This document shows, piece after piece, positions 26,268 to 35,304 of a stretch of 40,137 bases of DNA; within the stretch, counting starts at the first letter, position 1; every line of letters starts with the position of its first letter. A program made the position numbers and the translations under genes. Source of the stretch: Akkermansia muciniphila. Its GTDB lineage: Bacteria; Verrucomicrobiota; Verrucomicrobiia; Limisphaerales; UBA9464. The stretch lies in assembly GCA_945900455.1 (NCBI GenBank), contig CAMDJH010000019.1, forward strand, positions 1 through 40,137, read 5' to 3'. The notes beneath the pieces were generated by a model. The model was given only the letters and a program-made list of their open reading frames with translations. It was not told the DNA's origin and did not search any database.

Positions 26268-27761
26268 ATGAATACCAACGTTACACGCCGTCAGTTTCTT
26301 GCCGCCGCCGCCTTGACCGTCGGAGGGCTAGCCGTTCCAGGTTGTTCGACACCCCGCTCGGCAGCGCACCGGAGCGCACGGGTCATCGGAGCCAACGACG
26401 ATGTGCGCGTGGCCGTCATCGGATTCAACGGCCGGGGAATGGATCATATCAATGGCTTCACCAAGCTGAAAGGGGTTCGTCTCGTGGCGCTCTGTGATTG
26501 TGATCGAAACGTCTTGGACAAAGGAGCCACGGAATTGGCCGCCAAAGGCATTCACGTCGAAAAATTTACCGACGTCCGCAAGCTGTTGGAACGCGGCGAC
26601 ATCGACGCAATTTCAACCGCCACCCCCAATCATTGGCACGCATTGATCGCCGTCTGGGCCTGCCAGCATGGCAAAGACGTCTACGTTGAGAAGCCCGTGT
26701 CCCACAACGCATGGGAAGGGCGCCAGATTGTGAAGGCTGCCCGGAAGTACGACCGCATCGTGCAGACGGGAACTCAAAGCCGATCCAACCCTGGACTACG
26801 CGAGGCGGTCGAGTGGGTCCAGGCGGGTAATCTGGGCCGGATCAAGCTTGCCCGGGGACTCTGCTATAAGCCGCGGCAGAGCATTGGCAAGGTGGCCGCT
26901 CCGACGCCAATTCCGCCTCACGTCGACTATGACCTCTGGTGTGGGCCGTCACCGATGAATCCACTCATGCGGCAGAAGTTGCATTACGACTGGCACTGGC
27001 AGTTTATCACCGGCAACGGGGATCTGGGTAACCAGGGCATCCATCAGATGGACATCGCTCGCTGGGCGCTGGGCGAGCACACCCTCAGTCCTGCCGTCTT
27101 CAGCGTGGGGGGACGATTTGGATATGTGGACGATGGCAATACCCCAAACTCCCAGTTCGTCTACCATGGCTTCAAACGGGCGCCGTTGATCTTCGAGGTG
27201 CGCGGATTGCCGAAGGCCCGGGAGTTTCAGACGCCGGCGTTGTGGGGCAAGAACATGGATGTGCTCCAGGGTGCCAGCATCGGCGTCATCGTCGAGTGCG
27301 AGGGTGGATACCTCAGCATTCCAAGTTACGACAGCGCCGTCGCCTACGACCGCTCGGGCCATGAGGTCAAGCGTTGGAAAGGGGCTGCGGATCATTACGC
27401 AAATTTCATCGCCGCTGTCCGCAGCCGTCGCCCGCATGATTTGAATGCGGAGATTGAGGAGGGGCATCTGAGCAGCGGCCTGTGCCACACGGCCAATGTG
27501 AGCTATCAACTCGGGGAGAAACTTTCTCCCGGAGCCGTCTGGGAGCGGTTGCAGGGGAATCCTGCGGCGTCGGAATCATTTGGACGCCTCAATGAACATT
27601 TGGGAGCCAATGGCATTGATCTGACGCGGACGCCAATCGTGATGGGCGCAGCCCTCGAGATGGACACGCAGACCGAGCGATTCACAGGTTCCAGTCGCCG
27701 TGCGAATTCGATGCTGACACGCGAGTATCGCCGCGGGTTTGAAGTGCCGTCTCGAGTCTGA
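26268..27761 (+). CDS. Gfo/Idh/MocA family oxidoreductase with Tat signal
   Basis: This is a NAD(P)-dependent oxidoreductase predicted to act on a sugar or sugar derivative outside the cytoplasm. It has 497 residues. The N-terminus has the Tat motif T-R-R-Q-F-L-A-A-A and then A-V-P-G-C, which may be a lipobox. The Rossmann fold begins at [12 protein letters not shown]. The family Glu-Lys-Pro is seen in [10 protein letters not shown], and the C-terminal half has [16 protein letters not shown]. The gene is 98 nt downstream of the DUF6807 gene and 23 nt before the first pseudopilin. Proteins of this kind often keep their cofactor bound when exported (glucose-fructose oxidoreductase is the model). 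Confidence 0.93.
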   Translation: MNTNVTRRQFLAAAALTVGGLAVPGCSTPRSAAHRSARVIGANDDVRVAVIGFNGRGMDHINGFTKLKGVRLVALCDCDRNVLDKGATELAAKGIHVEKFTDVRKLLERGDIDAISTATPNHWHALIAVWACQHGKDVYVEKPVSHNAWEGRQIVKAARKYDRIVQTGTQSRSNPGLREAVEWVQAGNLGRIKLARGLCYKPRQSIGKVAAPTPIPPHVDYDLWCGPSPMNPLMRQKLHYDWHWQFITGNGDLGNQGIHQMDIARWALGEHTLSPAVFSVGGRFGYVDDGNTPNSQFVYHGFKRAPLIFEVRGLPKAREFQTPALWGKNMDVLQGASIGVIVECEGGYLSIPSYDSAVAYDRSGHEVKRWKGAADHYANFIAAVRSRRPHDLNAEIEEGHLSSGLCHTANVSYQLGEKLSPGAVWERLQGNPAASESFGRLNEHLGANGIDLTRTPIVMGAALEMDTQTERFTGSSRRANSMLTREYRRGFEVPSRV

Positions 27762-27784
27762 ATGGAACTTTTTTCGTCCATCCC

Positions 27785-28585
27785 ATGAACCGGAAACCGT
27801 CGCAATTGGCCCTTCGGGGCTTCACGCTGATCGAACTGCTTGTGGTGATTGCGATCATTGCGATTCTTGCCGGGATGTTGTTGCCCGCCCTATCCCGGGC
27901 GAAAACCAAGGCGCAGTCGATTCAGTGTGTCAACAACGAGAAGCAACTCGGGTTGGCCACAAAATTATATCTGAACGATTTTCGAGACTTGTTCCCTTGG
28001 ACATTTTCGGGGACGGCGAATGGTCTCGATCAAACGAACTGGTACAGCTATACGTTTATCTATCAGCAGTCGAAGAAACTGCTGCTCTGTCCGGTCCGCC
28101 CGGCGCTGAAAGATCGGAAGCCCGGCGCGGGCGCCGGTTTCGGCACGAGCAAGGACGGCGAAGTAACCTATTCCAGGGATGGCTTGTACGGCAATTATGC
28201 CGCAAATTTCCGTCTGGGCGGATGTTGGTTCCCGGGCACCTGGGTGGTGCCGGGGGTCAAGGATGGGGCGCTGCGCAACCCGGCGGGGACGGTGCACGTG
28301 ACGGATGGAGGGGTTGCGGCGACGAATTCTAAGGATCCCGACAAGGCGGTGACACCGCTTTCCAAACGCAAGATCGGGACCTGGATCGTCCATGATGTCG
28401 GCAACGATGCCCCCTGTGTCGGCTGTGTTTCCTCGCCCGATGATCCGAACTGGGGCGGTCCAGATCCCCGACACAACACGCGTGCGAATAACCTTTATGC
28501 CGACGGGCATGCGGATTCGCTCAAGACGAGGCAATGGTATTGGGCGGACACGCCGTGGCTGAAACCGGATGTCGGGGGTCCTTAG
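27785..28585 (+). CDS. Type II secretion-like pseudopilin with H-X9-DG tail, copy 1
   Basis: The 266-residue protein has a prepilin leader ending in G, then [18 protein letters not shown] as processing and membrane helix. The C-terminal part has [12 protein letters not shown], which fits the H-X9-DG pattern of prepilin-type proteins of Planctomycetota and Verrucomicrobiota. The middle has paired Cys (C-V-G-C-V) that may form a disulphide. It follows the Gfo/Idh gene by 23 nt. The role of this abundant family is unknown; assembly into a secretion pseudopilus is inferred from the N-terminus. Copy 2 follows directly. Confidence 0.93.
   Translation: MNRKPSQLALRGFTLIELLVVIAIIAILAGMLLPALSRAKTKAQSIQCVNNEKQLGLATKLYLNDFRDLFPWTFSGTANGLDQTNWYSYTFIYQQSKKLLLCPVRPALKDRKPGAGAGFGTSKDGEVTYSRDGLYGNYAANFRLGGCWFPGTWVVPGVKDGALRNPAGTVHVTDGGVAATNSKDPDKAVTPLSKRKIGTWIVHDVGNDAPCVGCVSSPDDPNWGGPDPRHNTRANNLYADGHADSLKTRQWYWADTPWLKPDVGGP
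28391..28511 (+). repeat. 121-bp tract identical to 29252-29372
   Basis: This 3' part of pseudopilin copy 1 matches copy 2 base for base over 121 bp at a constant offset of 861. Differences begin directly at both ends of the tract. Upstream parts of the two genes differ at many synonymous sites. The pattern points to recent gene conversion. Confidence 0.85.
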
Positions 28586-28645
28586 TTTCGGGTTGATTTT
28601 GGAGCCTGTTCGAGGGTCACTCGACCGGATTATTCCGCTTGTTTC

Positions 28646-29446
28646 ATGAAATCAAACCCTTCCGGATGCACCCGTCCCGCCTTCACCCTGATTGAACTGC
28701 TGGTGGTGATCGCGATCATTGCGATTCTTGCCGGCATGCTGTTGCCGGCACTGTCCCGGGCAAAGTCTAAGGCGCAGTCGATCCAGTGCGTCAACAACGA
28801 GAAGCAACTCGGCTTGGCGGCCAAGTTGTATTTGAACGATTTTCGGGACGTGTTCCCGTGGACTTTTACGCTGACCGCGAACGGCCTCGACCAGACCAAC
28901 TGGTACAGCTACACCTTTGCCTATCAACAGGCGAAGAAACTTCTGTTGTGCCCGGTTCGCCCGGCACCCAAGGACCGCAAGCCAAATTCCGGCGGATCAT
29001 TTGGGACGAGCAATGACGGCGAAGTGACCTATTCCAAGGATGGTTTATTTGGCAACTATGCTGCGAATTTCCGTTTGGGCGGATGTTGGTGGCCCGCCAC
29101 CTGGGAGTTTCGAGGAATAAAAGACAGTGGGCTTCGTAATCCGGCGGGGACGGTTCACGTGACGGATGGGGGGGTCGCCGCTGCCAACTCCAAGGATCCT
29201 GAAAAGGCGGTGACACCGCTTTCCAAACGCAAGATCGGCACCTGGATTGTTCATGATGTCGGCAACGATGCCCCCTGTGTCGGCTGTGTTTCCTCGCCCG
29301 ATGATCCGAACTGGGGCGGTCCAGATCCCCGACACAACACGCGTGCGAATAACCTTTATGCCGACGGGCATGTGGATTCGCTAAAGACTCGGCAATGGTA
29401 TTGGGCGGACACGCCGTGGCTGAAACCGGATGTGGGTGGTCCCTAG
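28646..29446 (+). CDS. Type II secretion-like pseudopilin with H-X9-DG tail, copy 2
   Basis: This is a tandem paralogue of the gene before it, of exactly equal length (266 residues) and with no gaps in alignment. The prepilin cleavage site and helix are present ([14 protein letters not shown]). The H-X9-DG tail reads [14 protein letters not shown]. Differences gather at the first 15 residues and at about residues 105-175 (for instance [12 protein letters not shown] for [12 protein letters not shown]). The 3' end contains a 121-bp tract identical to copy 1. The stop lies 12 bp from the end of the opposite-strand polX. Confidence 0.93.
   Translation: MKSNPSGCTRPAFTLIELLVVIAIIAILAGMLLPALSRAKSKAQSIQCVNNEKQLGLAAKLYLNDFRDVFPWTFTLTANGLDQTNWYSYTFAYQQAKKLLLCPVRPAPKDRKPNSGGSFGTSNDGEVTYSKDGLFGNYAANFRLGGCWWPATWEFRGIKDSGLRNPAGTVHVTDGGVAAANSKDPEKAVTPLSKRKIGTWIVHDVGNDAPCVGCVSSPDDPNWGGPDPRHNTRANNLYADGHVDSLKTRQWYWADTPWLKPDVGGP
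29252..29372 (+). repeat. 121-bp tract identical to 28391-28511
   Basis: This is the second copy of the perfectly shared tract, in pseudopilin copy 2. Similarity also continues weakly past both stop codons (tagtttcNggttgatt). Confidence 0.85.
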
Positions 29447-29458
29447 TTTCAGGTTGAT

Positions 29459-31216
29459 TCAGGATCCGGCGGCCGTTCGCTTCTTGGCGAGGGCCTTGCG
29501 CAGGGATGAGAGGGCCAGGGTATTGATAACGTCCGATTTTTCCAGCCATCCTTTCCTGGCGATGGCCGCCCCCAGGCGAAGAAACTGAGCGTGCTCCAGT
29601 CGGTGTGCATCACAGTTGATCACGCAGCGCACCCCTTTGGACTTCGCGTAGTTCCAGTGCCTCCAATCGAGATCTAAACGGTACGGGGATGCATTCAATT
29701 CGATCCAGGTGCCGGTCGCAGCGCAGGCGTCAATGACGGCTTGAATGTTGACCTTATACGCGTCCCGTTCAAGTAGCAGACGCCCGGTGGGATGTCCCAG
29801 CATGTGGACGAAGGGATTCTCTGCGGCGGCGATCAATCGGCGCGTATTTTCTGCTTCATCGTTGGCTGGCACATGCAGGCTGGCCACAACCACATCCAGT
29901 TTCGAGAGGAGATCGTCCGGAAAGTCCAGGCCGCCCTTGAGAACATCCACTTCCGTGCCGGTGAGCAGCCGAAATGCCGTGCCTTCATCGGCCAGCGATC
30001 GATTGATTTGCCCGACTGATTCGAGTTGCTGCCGCAGTCGATTCGGATCGAGGCCATTGGCTTGGAAGCTCGCGCGGGAATGATCCGTGATAGCCCAGTA
30101 CTCCAGACCAAGGTCCAATGTATGTCGGACGATGTCTTCGAGGGTGTTCCGGCCGTCACTCCAGTTTGAATGATTGTGAAGCGAACCTCGAAGGTCGGTC
30201 CATTCCATCAATCGCGGCAGGGTGTGGGATTCCCCGGCGGCGAATTCGCCGTGGTCTTCGCGCAGTTCGGGGGCGATGAATGGGAGGCCCAAATTCTGGT
30301 AGAGTTCCTCCTCGCTGGTGCAGGTGACCCGCAGGTCCGGGTCGCGGGTTTCTTCGGTGGATCGGAATAAGCCGTACTCGTTGAGGCGCAGTCCGCGGGC
30401 AATGGCACGCTGACGCATAACGATATTGTGTTCCTTGCTGCCGGTGAAATAGGCGAGGGCGAATGGATACTCGGATTCGCTGACCACGCGAAGGTCGGCC
30501 TGGATGCCACCGTCGAGCAGGACGCTGGCTTTGGTGTCACCGTGCGCGAGCACCTGCATCACCCCGGGCTGGGTGACGAAATGATGGAGCACGGCCAAGG
30601 GCTTCTTCGAAGACACCACGAAGTCGATGTCACCGATTACTTCCTTCCAGCGTCGAAGGCTGCCGGCGGTAGAACAGCGCAGAACATCCGGATGGGTACG
30701 CAGAGAGTCCAAGATGGGATCAGCCGCAGTGAGAGCACTGGCTAGGCGATGCCGGGAGGCAAACTGGCGTTTGAAAGCGATGGCTTCGAGGATTCGGGTT
30801 TGGGTTTTTTCACCGAACCCTTCGAGTGTGGCGATTTTTCCCGCTCGAGCCGCGGCTTCAAGCTGTTCGACCCCTGTGATCGCGAGTTCGTCGTGCAGTT
30901 TCTTGACTTTCTTGGGTCCGAGGCCCTGGAGCTCTAGCATCGCCAACAGGCCGGATGGCACCGAGGCCTTGAGTTCTTCGTAGTACGGCAGCCGGCCGGT
31001 GGTTACGAGCGTGGTGATTTTTTCCACGAGCGCGTCACCCAAGCCTTTGAGATCGCCGAGGCGTTTTTCCGTGACGACCTTCTCCAAGGGTTCGTTCAGA
31101 CCCTCCAACGTTCGGGCGGCGTTGACGTAGGCACGCGTCTTGAAGGGGTTTTCGCCCTTTAGTTCGAGTAGCGTTCCGATCTCCGTCAGGACTGCGGCCA
31201 CTTGATCCTTATCCAT
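29459..31216 (-). CDS. polX: PolX: family X DNA polymerase with PHP exonuclease domain
   Basis: PolX fills short gaps in DNA repair and carries a 3'-5' exonuclease/AP-endonuclease PHP domain. The protein has 585 residues. An 8-kDa-like helical domain (residues 1-75) is followed by a helix-hairpin-helix block (L-E-L-Q-G-L-G-P-K-K-V-K-K-L). The palm has A-G-S-L-R-R (184-189) and the metal-binding G-D-I-D (195-198). The PHP domain starts near residue 340 with H-x-H (347-349), T-D-H-S and N-C-D-A-H-R. Both active sites look intact. The gene stands alone on the minus strand, divergent from the PaaX-like gene. Confidence 0.95.
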   Translation of the reverse strand: MDKDQVAAVLTEIGTLLELKGENPFKTRAYVNAARTLEGLNEPLEKVVTEKRLGDLKGLGDALVEKITTLVTTGRLPYYEELKASVPSGLLAMLELQGLGPKKVKKLHDELAITGVEQLEAAARAGKIATLEGFGEKTQTRILEAIAFKRQFASRHRLASALTAADPILDSLRTHPDVLRCSTAGSLRRWKEVIGDIDFVVSSKKPLAVLHHFVTQPGVMQVLAHGDTKASVLLDGGIQADLRVVSESEYPFALAYFTGSKEHNIVMRQRAIARGLRLNEYGLFRSTEETRDPDLRVTCTSEEELYQNLGLPFIAPELREDHGEFAAGESHTLPRLMEWTDLRGSLHNHSNWSDGRNTLEDIVRHTLDLGLEYWAITDHSRASFQANGLDPNRLRQQLESVGQINRSLADEGTAFRLLTGTEVDVLKGGLDFPDDLLSKLDVVVASLHVPANDEAENTRRLIAAAENPFVHMLGHPTGRLLLERDAYKVNIQAVIDACAATGTWIELNASPYRLDLDWRHWNYAKSKGVRCVINCDAHRLEHAQFLRLGAAIARKGWLEKSDVINTLALSSLRKALAKKRTAAGS

Positions 31217-31387
31217 GCAGCGACCGTGGCACGAGGAGCAGGATGGGTGAATAGAAATCCGGGCTTCCGAATTTCCTGCCCTGCCCTGCCTGCCCTTACC
31301 GCCCGCTCAAGTTCGATTTCCACTCGGGTCCCTCCATAAGCCCACTCAACGTTGGCCCACGATCTCCCGAGTACTGGGTCCACATCA

Positions 31388-31407
31388 AATGTCCTGGTCG
31401 GGACATT
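31388..31407. promoter_or_regulatory. 20-bp palindromic operator upstream of the PaaX-like gene
   Basis: The site AATGTCCTGGTCGGGACATT is an inverted repeat with arms aatgtcc/ggacatt around six bases. It lies 45 bp before the ATG at 31452. A possible -35 (gggaca, 31400-31405) overlaps it, with a -10 (tactat, 31423-31428) after 17 bases, so binding there would block transcription. A near copy, inverted, follows the gene at 32227-32246. Confidence 0.65.
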
Positions 31408-31451
31408 TTACACGTTGCATCTTACTATCTTCGATATCTTAATTGCTCCCG

Positions 31452-32219
31452 ATGAAACCGCGGACCGAAGAGCTGCTCTACCTTTTGCTGTGGCACGTCG
31501 AGCTACTGATGCGCCCAACGTTTCGCAACTTGACCGACTCATTCGAAAGTTGGGCCTACCGCAACGGCTTCCTCCGCCAACTTCGGGAACTCGAGGCGAG
31601 GCAGCTTCTCGAACGACAACCGGGAGTCGCGGACGCCATCTATCGGCTTAGCGACCGCGGTCGGCTCGTCGCATTGGGTGGACGCGACCCGGTGGCGCAG
31701 TGGGGTCGGCGTTGGGACGGACGGTGGAGGATGGTTCTGTTCGACCTTCCAGAGGGCAAAGCCACGGCGCGGGTCAAACTGAGACGATTTCTTCGAGGCA
31801 ACGGATTCGGCTATTTGCAGAACAGCGTTTGGATCTCGCCCGACCCGCTCAGTGAAATTGCTCAGGGACTCAGTGCCCAGGCTGGGGATGTCGAGTCCTT
31901 GCTCACTTTGGAGGCACGGCCCGCAGCGGGGGAAACCGATGCGGACATCGTGAATGGCGCGTGGAACTTTGCGACCATCAACGGAAGATACGAAGCCTGT
32001 CTAAAGGTACTTGCGGAGCTGCCCCGGAATCGAGTCAAGGAAGGGCTTCCCTCCGCCAAATTGCATCGTTGGGCGCAACACGAGAAGCGCCTGTGGCTCG
32101 ATGCCGTCTCGGGTGACCCGCTTCTGCCCGACAATCTGCTCCCGAACGGCTATCTGGGAAAGCGCGTCTGGGAAGAGCGAATCCGAGTTCTGGCCGATGC
32201 TTCGCGCTTAATCAGTTGA
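31452..32219 (+). CDS. PaaX family transcriptional regulator
   Basis: PaaX-type proteins are repressors with an N-terminal winged helix, a Cas2-like middle domain and a C-terminal helical part. The ATG at 31452 (M-K-P-R-T-E-E-L-L) gives 255 residues; TTG at 31443 adds three. The N-terminal 75 residues fit a winged helix (L-R-Q-L-R-E-L-E-A-R-Q-L-L, then Y-R-L-S-D-R-G-R). The family core is seen as R-W-R-M-V-L-F-D-L-P, then L-R-R-F-L-R-G-N-G-F-G-Y-L-Q-N-S-V-W-I-S-P. No phenylacetate genes are near, so the effector is unknown. The gene is flanked by two 20-bp palindromes that probably are its own binding sites (inference). metF follows on the same strand. Confidence 0.88.
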   Translation: MKPRTEELLYLLLWHVELLMRPTFRNLTDSFESWAYRNGFLRQLRELEARQLLERQPGVADAIYRLSDRGRLVALGGRDPVAQWGRRWDGRWRMVLFDLPEGKATARVKLRRFLRGNGFGYLQNSVWISPDPLSEIAQGLSAQAGDVESLLTLEARPAAGETDADIVNGAWNFATINGRYEACLKVLAELPRNRVKEGLPSAKLHRWAQHEKRLWLDAVSGDPLLPDNLLPNGYLGKRVWEERIRVLADASRLIS

Positions 32220-32226
32220 CGAATGA

Positions 32227-32246
32227 AATGTCTCGACCAAGACATT
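32227..32246. promoter_or_regulatory. Second 20-bp palindromic operator, after the PaaX-like gene
   Basis: The reverse complement, AATGTCTTGGTCGAGACATT, matches the upstream site at 18 of 20 bases. It lies 7 bp past the regulator stop and about 160 bp before the metF start. The shared form is AATGTCYTGGTCGRGACATT. Confidence 0.65.
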
Positions 32247-32334
32247 CAAACTGTAGAATCAGTGAAAGTGGCATCTGAATAGAAGCACTCGATCGAGGCG
32301 TTGGCGGGGTGGTTCATGTGAAATTTAATAGTTC

Positions 32335-32362
32335 AAATCATCGTATCATGATGCGTTGATTT
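32335..32362. promoter_or_regulatory. 28-bp imperfect palindrome upstream of metF
   Basis: The two 14-base halves pair at 12 of 14 positions: left arm aaatcatcgtatca, right arm tgatgcgttgattt, centred on catg. The surrounding 100 bases are clearly AT-richer than the window. A promoter-like pair follows, ttgatt (32368-32373) and taatgt (32391-32396) with 17 bases between. It would start transcription almost at the metF ATG, so it is uncertain. The palindrome could be an operator for metF; the protein that binds it is unknown. Confidence 0.45.
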
Positions 32363-32403
32363 GATTCTTGATTTTAAGATCGGACCCTTTTAATGTTCGG
32401 GGC

Positions 32404-33297
32404 ATGGTTCACTCGATTCATGATATTCATGTTGAGAACGCTCGACTCGGGCGGCCGTCGATTTCAGTCGAATTCTTTCCGCCCAAGACCGATGACGGCG
32501 ACCGGACGCTTTTCGAGAAGACCCTTCCGACGCTGAAGGAGGGCCGGTTCGACTATTGTTCCGTGACCTATGGGGCGGGTGGGAGCACGCGTGAGAAGAC
32601 GCTCTCCATTGTGGATCGCATCCAGCGGGAGTTTGATCTTACGACGATGATGCACCTGACCTGCGTGAATGCGACGCGGGAGCAGCTGCGGTCGGTGATC
32701 GATGAGGCGCGGTCGCGAGGCGTTCGCAATATTCTGGCGTTGCGAGGCGATCCGCCGGGTGGAACGGGCGACTGGGTGGCGACCGAAGGCGGCTTTCGAT
32801 ACTCGTCTGAATTGGTGCAGTACCTGCGCGATTTGCGCGGATTCACCGTGGGAACGGCAGGGTTTCCCGAAGGGCACGTCGCCCAATTGGGGGGGAAACA
32901 TGTCGATTGGGGGCATCTGCGCGACAAGATTGCGGCCGGGGCTGATTTTGTCGTGACACAGCTATTTTTTAACAACGCGGATTACTTTGCGTTTCGGGAA
33001 TACCTGACACGGAAATTGGGAGTAACAGTTCCTTTGATTCCAGGTATCCTGCCGGTGCTTGCACGGAATCAGACGAAGAAGTTTACCGAGATGTGTGGTG
33101 CACGTCTGCCGGCGGCATTTTTGCAGCGACTGGAGGAGTTAGGTGATGACGATGATGCGGTAACTCGATATGGCATTGAGTACGCCACACGCCAGTGCGA
33201 AGAATTGCTGCGGGAAGGCGCTCCGGGGATCCACTTCTATACGCTCAACCGGGCGAGATCCGCAGTCGAAGTGGTCAAAAATCTGGGCCTGACTTGA
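32404..33297 (+). CDS. metF: 5,10-methylenetetrahydrofolate reductase
   Basis: MetF reduces methylene-tetrahydrofolate to methyl-tetrahydrofolate with FAD, for methionine synthesis. The ATG at 32404 gives 297 residues, the usual length; the earlier TTG at 32368 falls inside a promoter-like stretch. Key blocks are S-V-E-F-F-P-P-K-T with the catalytic Glu, Y-G-A-G-G-S-T-R, H-L-T-C-V, and I-L-A-L-R-G-D-P-P. The segment A-D-F-V-V-T-Q-L-F-F-N and P-L-I-P-G-I-L-P follow. It closes with F-Y-T-L-N-R-A. No metE, metH or other methionine gene lies in the window. Confidence 0.95.
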   Translation: MVHSIHDIHVENARLGRPSISVEFFPPKTDDGDRTLFEKTLPTLKEGRFDYCSVTYGAGGSTREKTLSIVDRIQREFDLTTMMHLTCVNATREQLRSVIDEARSRGVRNILALRGDPPGGTGDWVATEGGFRYSSELVQYLRDLRGFTVGTAGFPEGHVAQLGGKHVDWGHLRDKIAAGADFVVTQLFFNNADYFAFREYLTRKLGVTVPLIPGILPVLARNQTKKFTEMCGARLPAAFLQRLEELGDDDDAVTRYGIEYATRQCEELLREGAPGIHFYTLNRARSAVEVVKNLGLT

Positions 33298-33389
33298 GGA
33301 TATTGGGTGAGGGGCTCCAGAGTAAGAGAGTCCGCCTCGCATCGCAGGCTATGCACTCGGGAGCAAAAGTCCGCGACCACGGTCCTCCT

Positions 33390-34874
33390 TTAATTCGTGC
33401 CCAATCGGAGTCTCCAAAAACGAGCTCCGATTTCACCACTGGGCACTTCGATGGAGACCGACCCATTGTTGTGAGAGAGCGTGGGACCGGGAGCCCAGCG
33501 GGTGCCATGGAACGTATCCAAATATTCAATCACATACACGCCACTCGGCTCTGCCGTGAATTCCAGGACCGAAACGGTCTCGCGCACTGAAATGAGATGA
33601 AGAGGTGGAACCGTCAGCACGATCGTCGGCTCCAACGTGAGAGACGCGGAGGAACTGGGGGCGGCACCGGCGGGATTGCTCGCAACGGCATGGTACGACC
33701 CCACCGTTGAGTCGGAAGCGGTCACTTCCAAGATGGCATTGGTCGAATCGACCAGGAGAATATTTCCGTGGTACCACTGGAAGGACGGCGCGGGTTTGCC
33801 CCCGGCAGCGACGCTGAAACTTACCGATGTTCCCGCCGGTGCTGTCTGATCCACCGGCTGCAGCGTGACGCTTGGGGCGACAAAGACCGTCAGAAGCGCA
33901 GGATTACTGGGAATCGTGCCCCCCGAATTGCTGACGCGAACGGAGTAGGCGCCTTCATCGTCGGGGGTGACATTTTGCAGAAAGAGAGTCGGACTTATCT
34001 TGCCGGCGAGGAGTATTTGCCCTTTGAACCACTGATAGGTTGGGGCGGGAGCCCCGGTGGCCTGCGACCGGAATTCAGCGTTCGCACCGGAATTCGCGCT
34101 GACGTCCAATGGTTGGAGCGTGATCACCGGAGGAACTGTGGGTGAGACGACGGTCAGATGGACCGTGGCACTGGGAGTGTTGCCGGAGGGATTCGTGACG
34201 CGAACGGAGTAGTCCGCGTCGTCCGAGAGTGTGACGGGGCTGAAAGTGAGAGTGGAATTCGTTTTACCCGAAAGTTCAATTCCGTTGCGGATCCATCGGT
34301 AGGCAAATGGCGAGTCCCCGGTGGCGGCAACACGAAGTGCGACGGTGTCACCGACTTTGACGGTTTGGGCGAGCGGTTGCAGGGAAATCGTCGGAGCGGT
34401 ACCGCCCGGATCAATGACAAACGTGATATTATAGGAAGCCTTATCTCCGGATTGATTCGACTTGTTCCAACCGGTGAGCTTTATCTTATGGGTTCCGGCC
34501 TTGTTCGGCTTCCCGCTGATGCGGCCGGAAAGGGTGTCGACCACGAATCCAAGCGTGGCAATGTCCTTCGGAGTGGGGGTAATGCCGGTGGCGGAGTACG
34601 ATTTGGGTGAAAGATATTGGTCGCTGAAGATTTCTGCTTGGTAGTCGAAGGGCACCCCCACTTTCCCGCTTGCAGATGCCGGGCTCAACAGGTTTGTCGC
34701 ACCCGATACGGCGTGAAAACTTCCCGCCGTGGCGGCGACTCCGAGCAGCAACTGCCAGACGACGGCGAATGGCGATGCAGCGGGCAGAACCTGAACTGGC
34801 AGCGTCCGGCTGAGTGGCGCGAGCTGAAGGAGTGCGGCGACCAGCAGCGAGGGAATTTGAAATATGCGTCTCAC
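33390..34874 (-). CDS. Secreted protein with Ig-like domains
   Basis: This is an exported protein of about 494 residues with no catalytic domain that I can recognise. The start is uncertain. A GTG at 34874 puts R-R plus a long hydrophobic stretch at the N-terminus, fitting a signal peptide; the frame is open further upstream to 35048. A putative-Ig (He_PIG-like) domain comes first (V-G-V-P-F-D-Y-Q-A-E-I, I-S-G-K-P-N-K-A-G). Three Ig-like modules follow, each with the spacing I-x-L-Q-P-x-x-x-T/S, then F/Y-x-W, then Y-S/H-V/A-x-V/A-S-N. The C-terminus ends in the short R-F-W-R-L-R-L tail shared by secreted Verrucomicrobiota proteins. It converges on metF and lies downstream of the DUF4266 operon. 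Confidence 0.75.
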   Translation of the reverse strand: MRRIFQIPSLLVAALLQLAPLSRTLPVQVLPAASPFAVVWQLLLGVAATAGSFHAVSGATNLLSPASASGKVGVPFDYQAEIFSDQYLSPKSYSATGITPTPKDIATLGFVVDTLSGRISGKPNKAGTHKIKLTGWNKSNQSGDKASYNITFVIDPGGTAPTISLQPLAQTVKVGDTVALRVAATGDSPFAYRWIRNGIELSGKTNSTLTFSPVTLSDDADYSVRVTNPSGNTPSATVHLTVVSPTVPPVITLQPLDVSANSGANAEFRSQATGAPAPTYQWFKGQILLAGKISPTLFLQNVTPDDEGAYSVRVSNSGGTIPSNPALLTVFVAPSVTLQPVDQTAPAGTSVSFSVAAGGKPAPSFQWYHGNILLVDSTNAILEVTASDSTVGSYHAVASNPAGAAPSSSASLTLEPTIVLTVPPLHLISVRETVSVLEFTAEPSGVYVIEYLDTFHGTRWAPGPTLSHNNGSVSIEVPSGEIGARFWRLRLGTN

Positions 34875-35048
34875 GGCACGTTTGAGGTCAGACTCGTGGA
34901 GTACACTCGTTGTCCGGCAAAAACCTACGAGAGGTGATTCAAAGCCGCTTTTAGGGTGTATTGACACAGGGCATTCTCGAAATCTTTCATACGAGTAGGC
35001 ATGAGCAACTGGCGTGCCACCCCGCCCTATACCGCATCTTGCCGGCAA

Positions 35049-35267
35049 CTAGTTGCAGCCGCAGCCGCCACCCCCGACGCCTCGCCCGCCGGCAGCGGCT
35101 TCTCGCGAAAAGTACATGTGTTCCGATAACGCCACCCCTAACGGGTCGCGGTCCCCACGCATCGTCCGGTCCGAAAGCGTTTTCCGCTGGTACGGTTTCA
35201 CGTTGTTGCAGCCGGCAGCCGAGGTCGCGCACACGGCCAGAATCAGTAGACGGATGAGATTTTTCAT
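35049..35267 (-). CDS. DUF4266 family small lipoprotein with Gly-Gly-Cys-Gly-Cys tail
   Basis: The 72-residue product has a hydrophobic signal and the lipobox S-A-A-G-C (Cys 20), leaving a mature peptide of 53 residues. The body holds V-K-P-Y-Q-R, D-P-L-G and S-E-H-M-Y-F-S-R-E, followed by a Gly-rich end: G-G-R-G-V-G-G-G-G-C-G-C-N. This matches what I know of DUF4266. It is the last gene of the operon with DUF3570, ApbE and a TlpA-like protein, 37 nt after the latter. Function is unknown. The two C-terminal Cys could be a redox pair or bind metal, and the neighbouring thioredoxin suits the first option (inference). Confidence 0.85.
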   Translation of the reverse strand: MKNLIRLLILAVCATSAAGCNNVKPYQRKTLSDRTMRGDRDPLGVALSEHMYFSREAAAGGRGVGGGGCGCN

Positions 35268-35304
35268 GAGGAAGGGGCGGCGATCGGAGGAATCCGAGTG
35301 TAGG

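Noticed and set aside
31275-31293. CCTGC tandem repeat near polX
   Set aside because: Only three perfect units in a C-rich stretch with no position relative to a promoter that suggests a role.
31452-32219. Cas2 or CRISPR link of the PaaX-like protein
   Set aside because: PaaX proteins contain a Cas2-like fold, but the protein has a winged-helix head and there is no repeat array or cas gene in the window.
32247-32403. SAM or SAH riboswitch before metF
   Set aside because: No recognisable core of a known riboswitch class was seen. The palindrome there fits an operator better.
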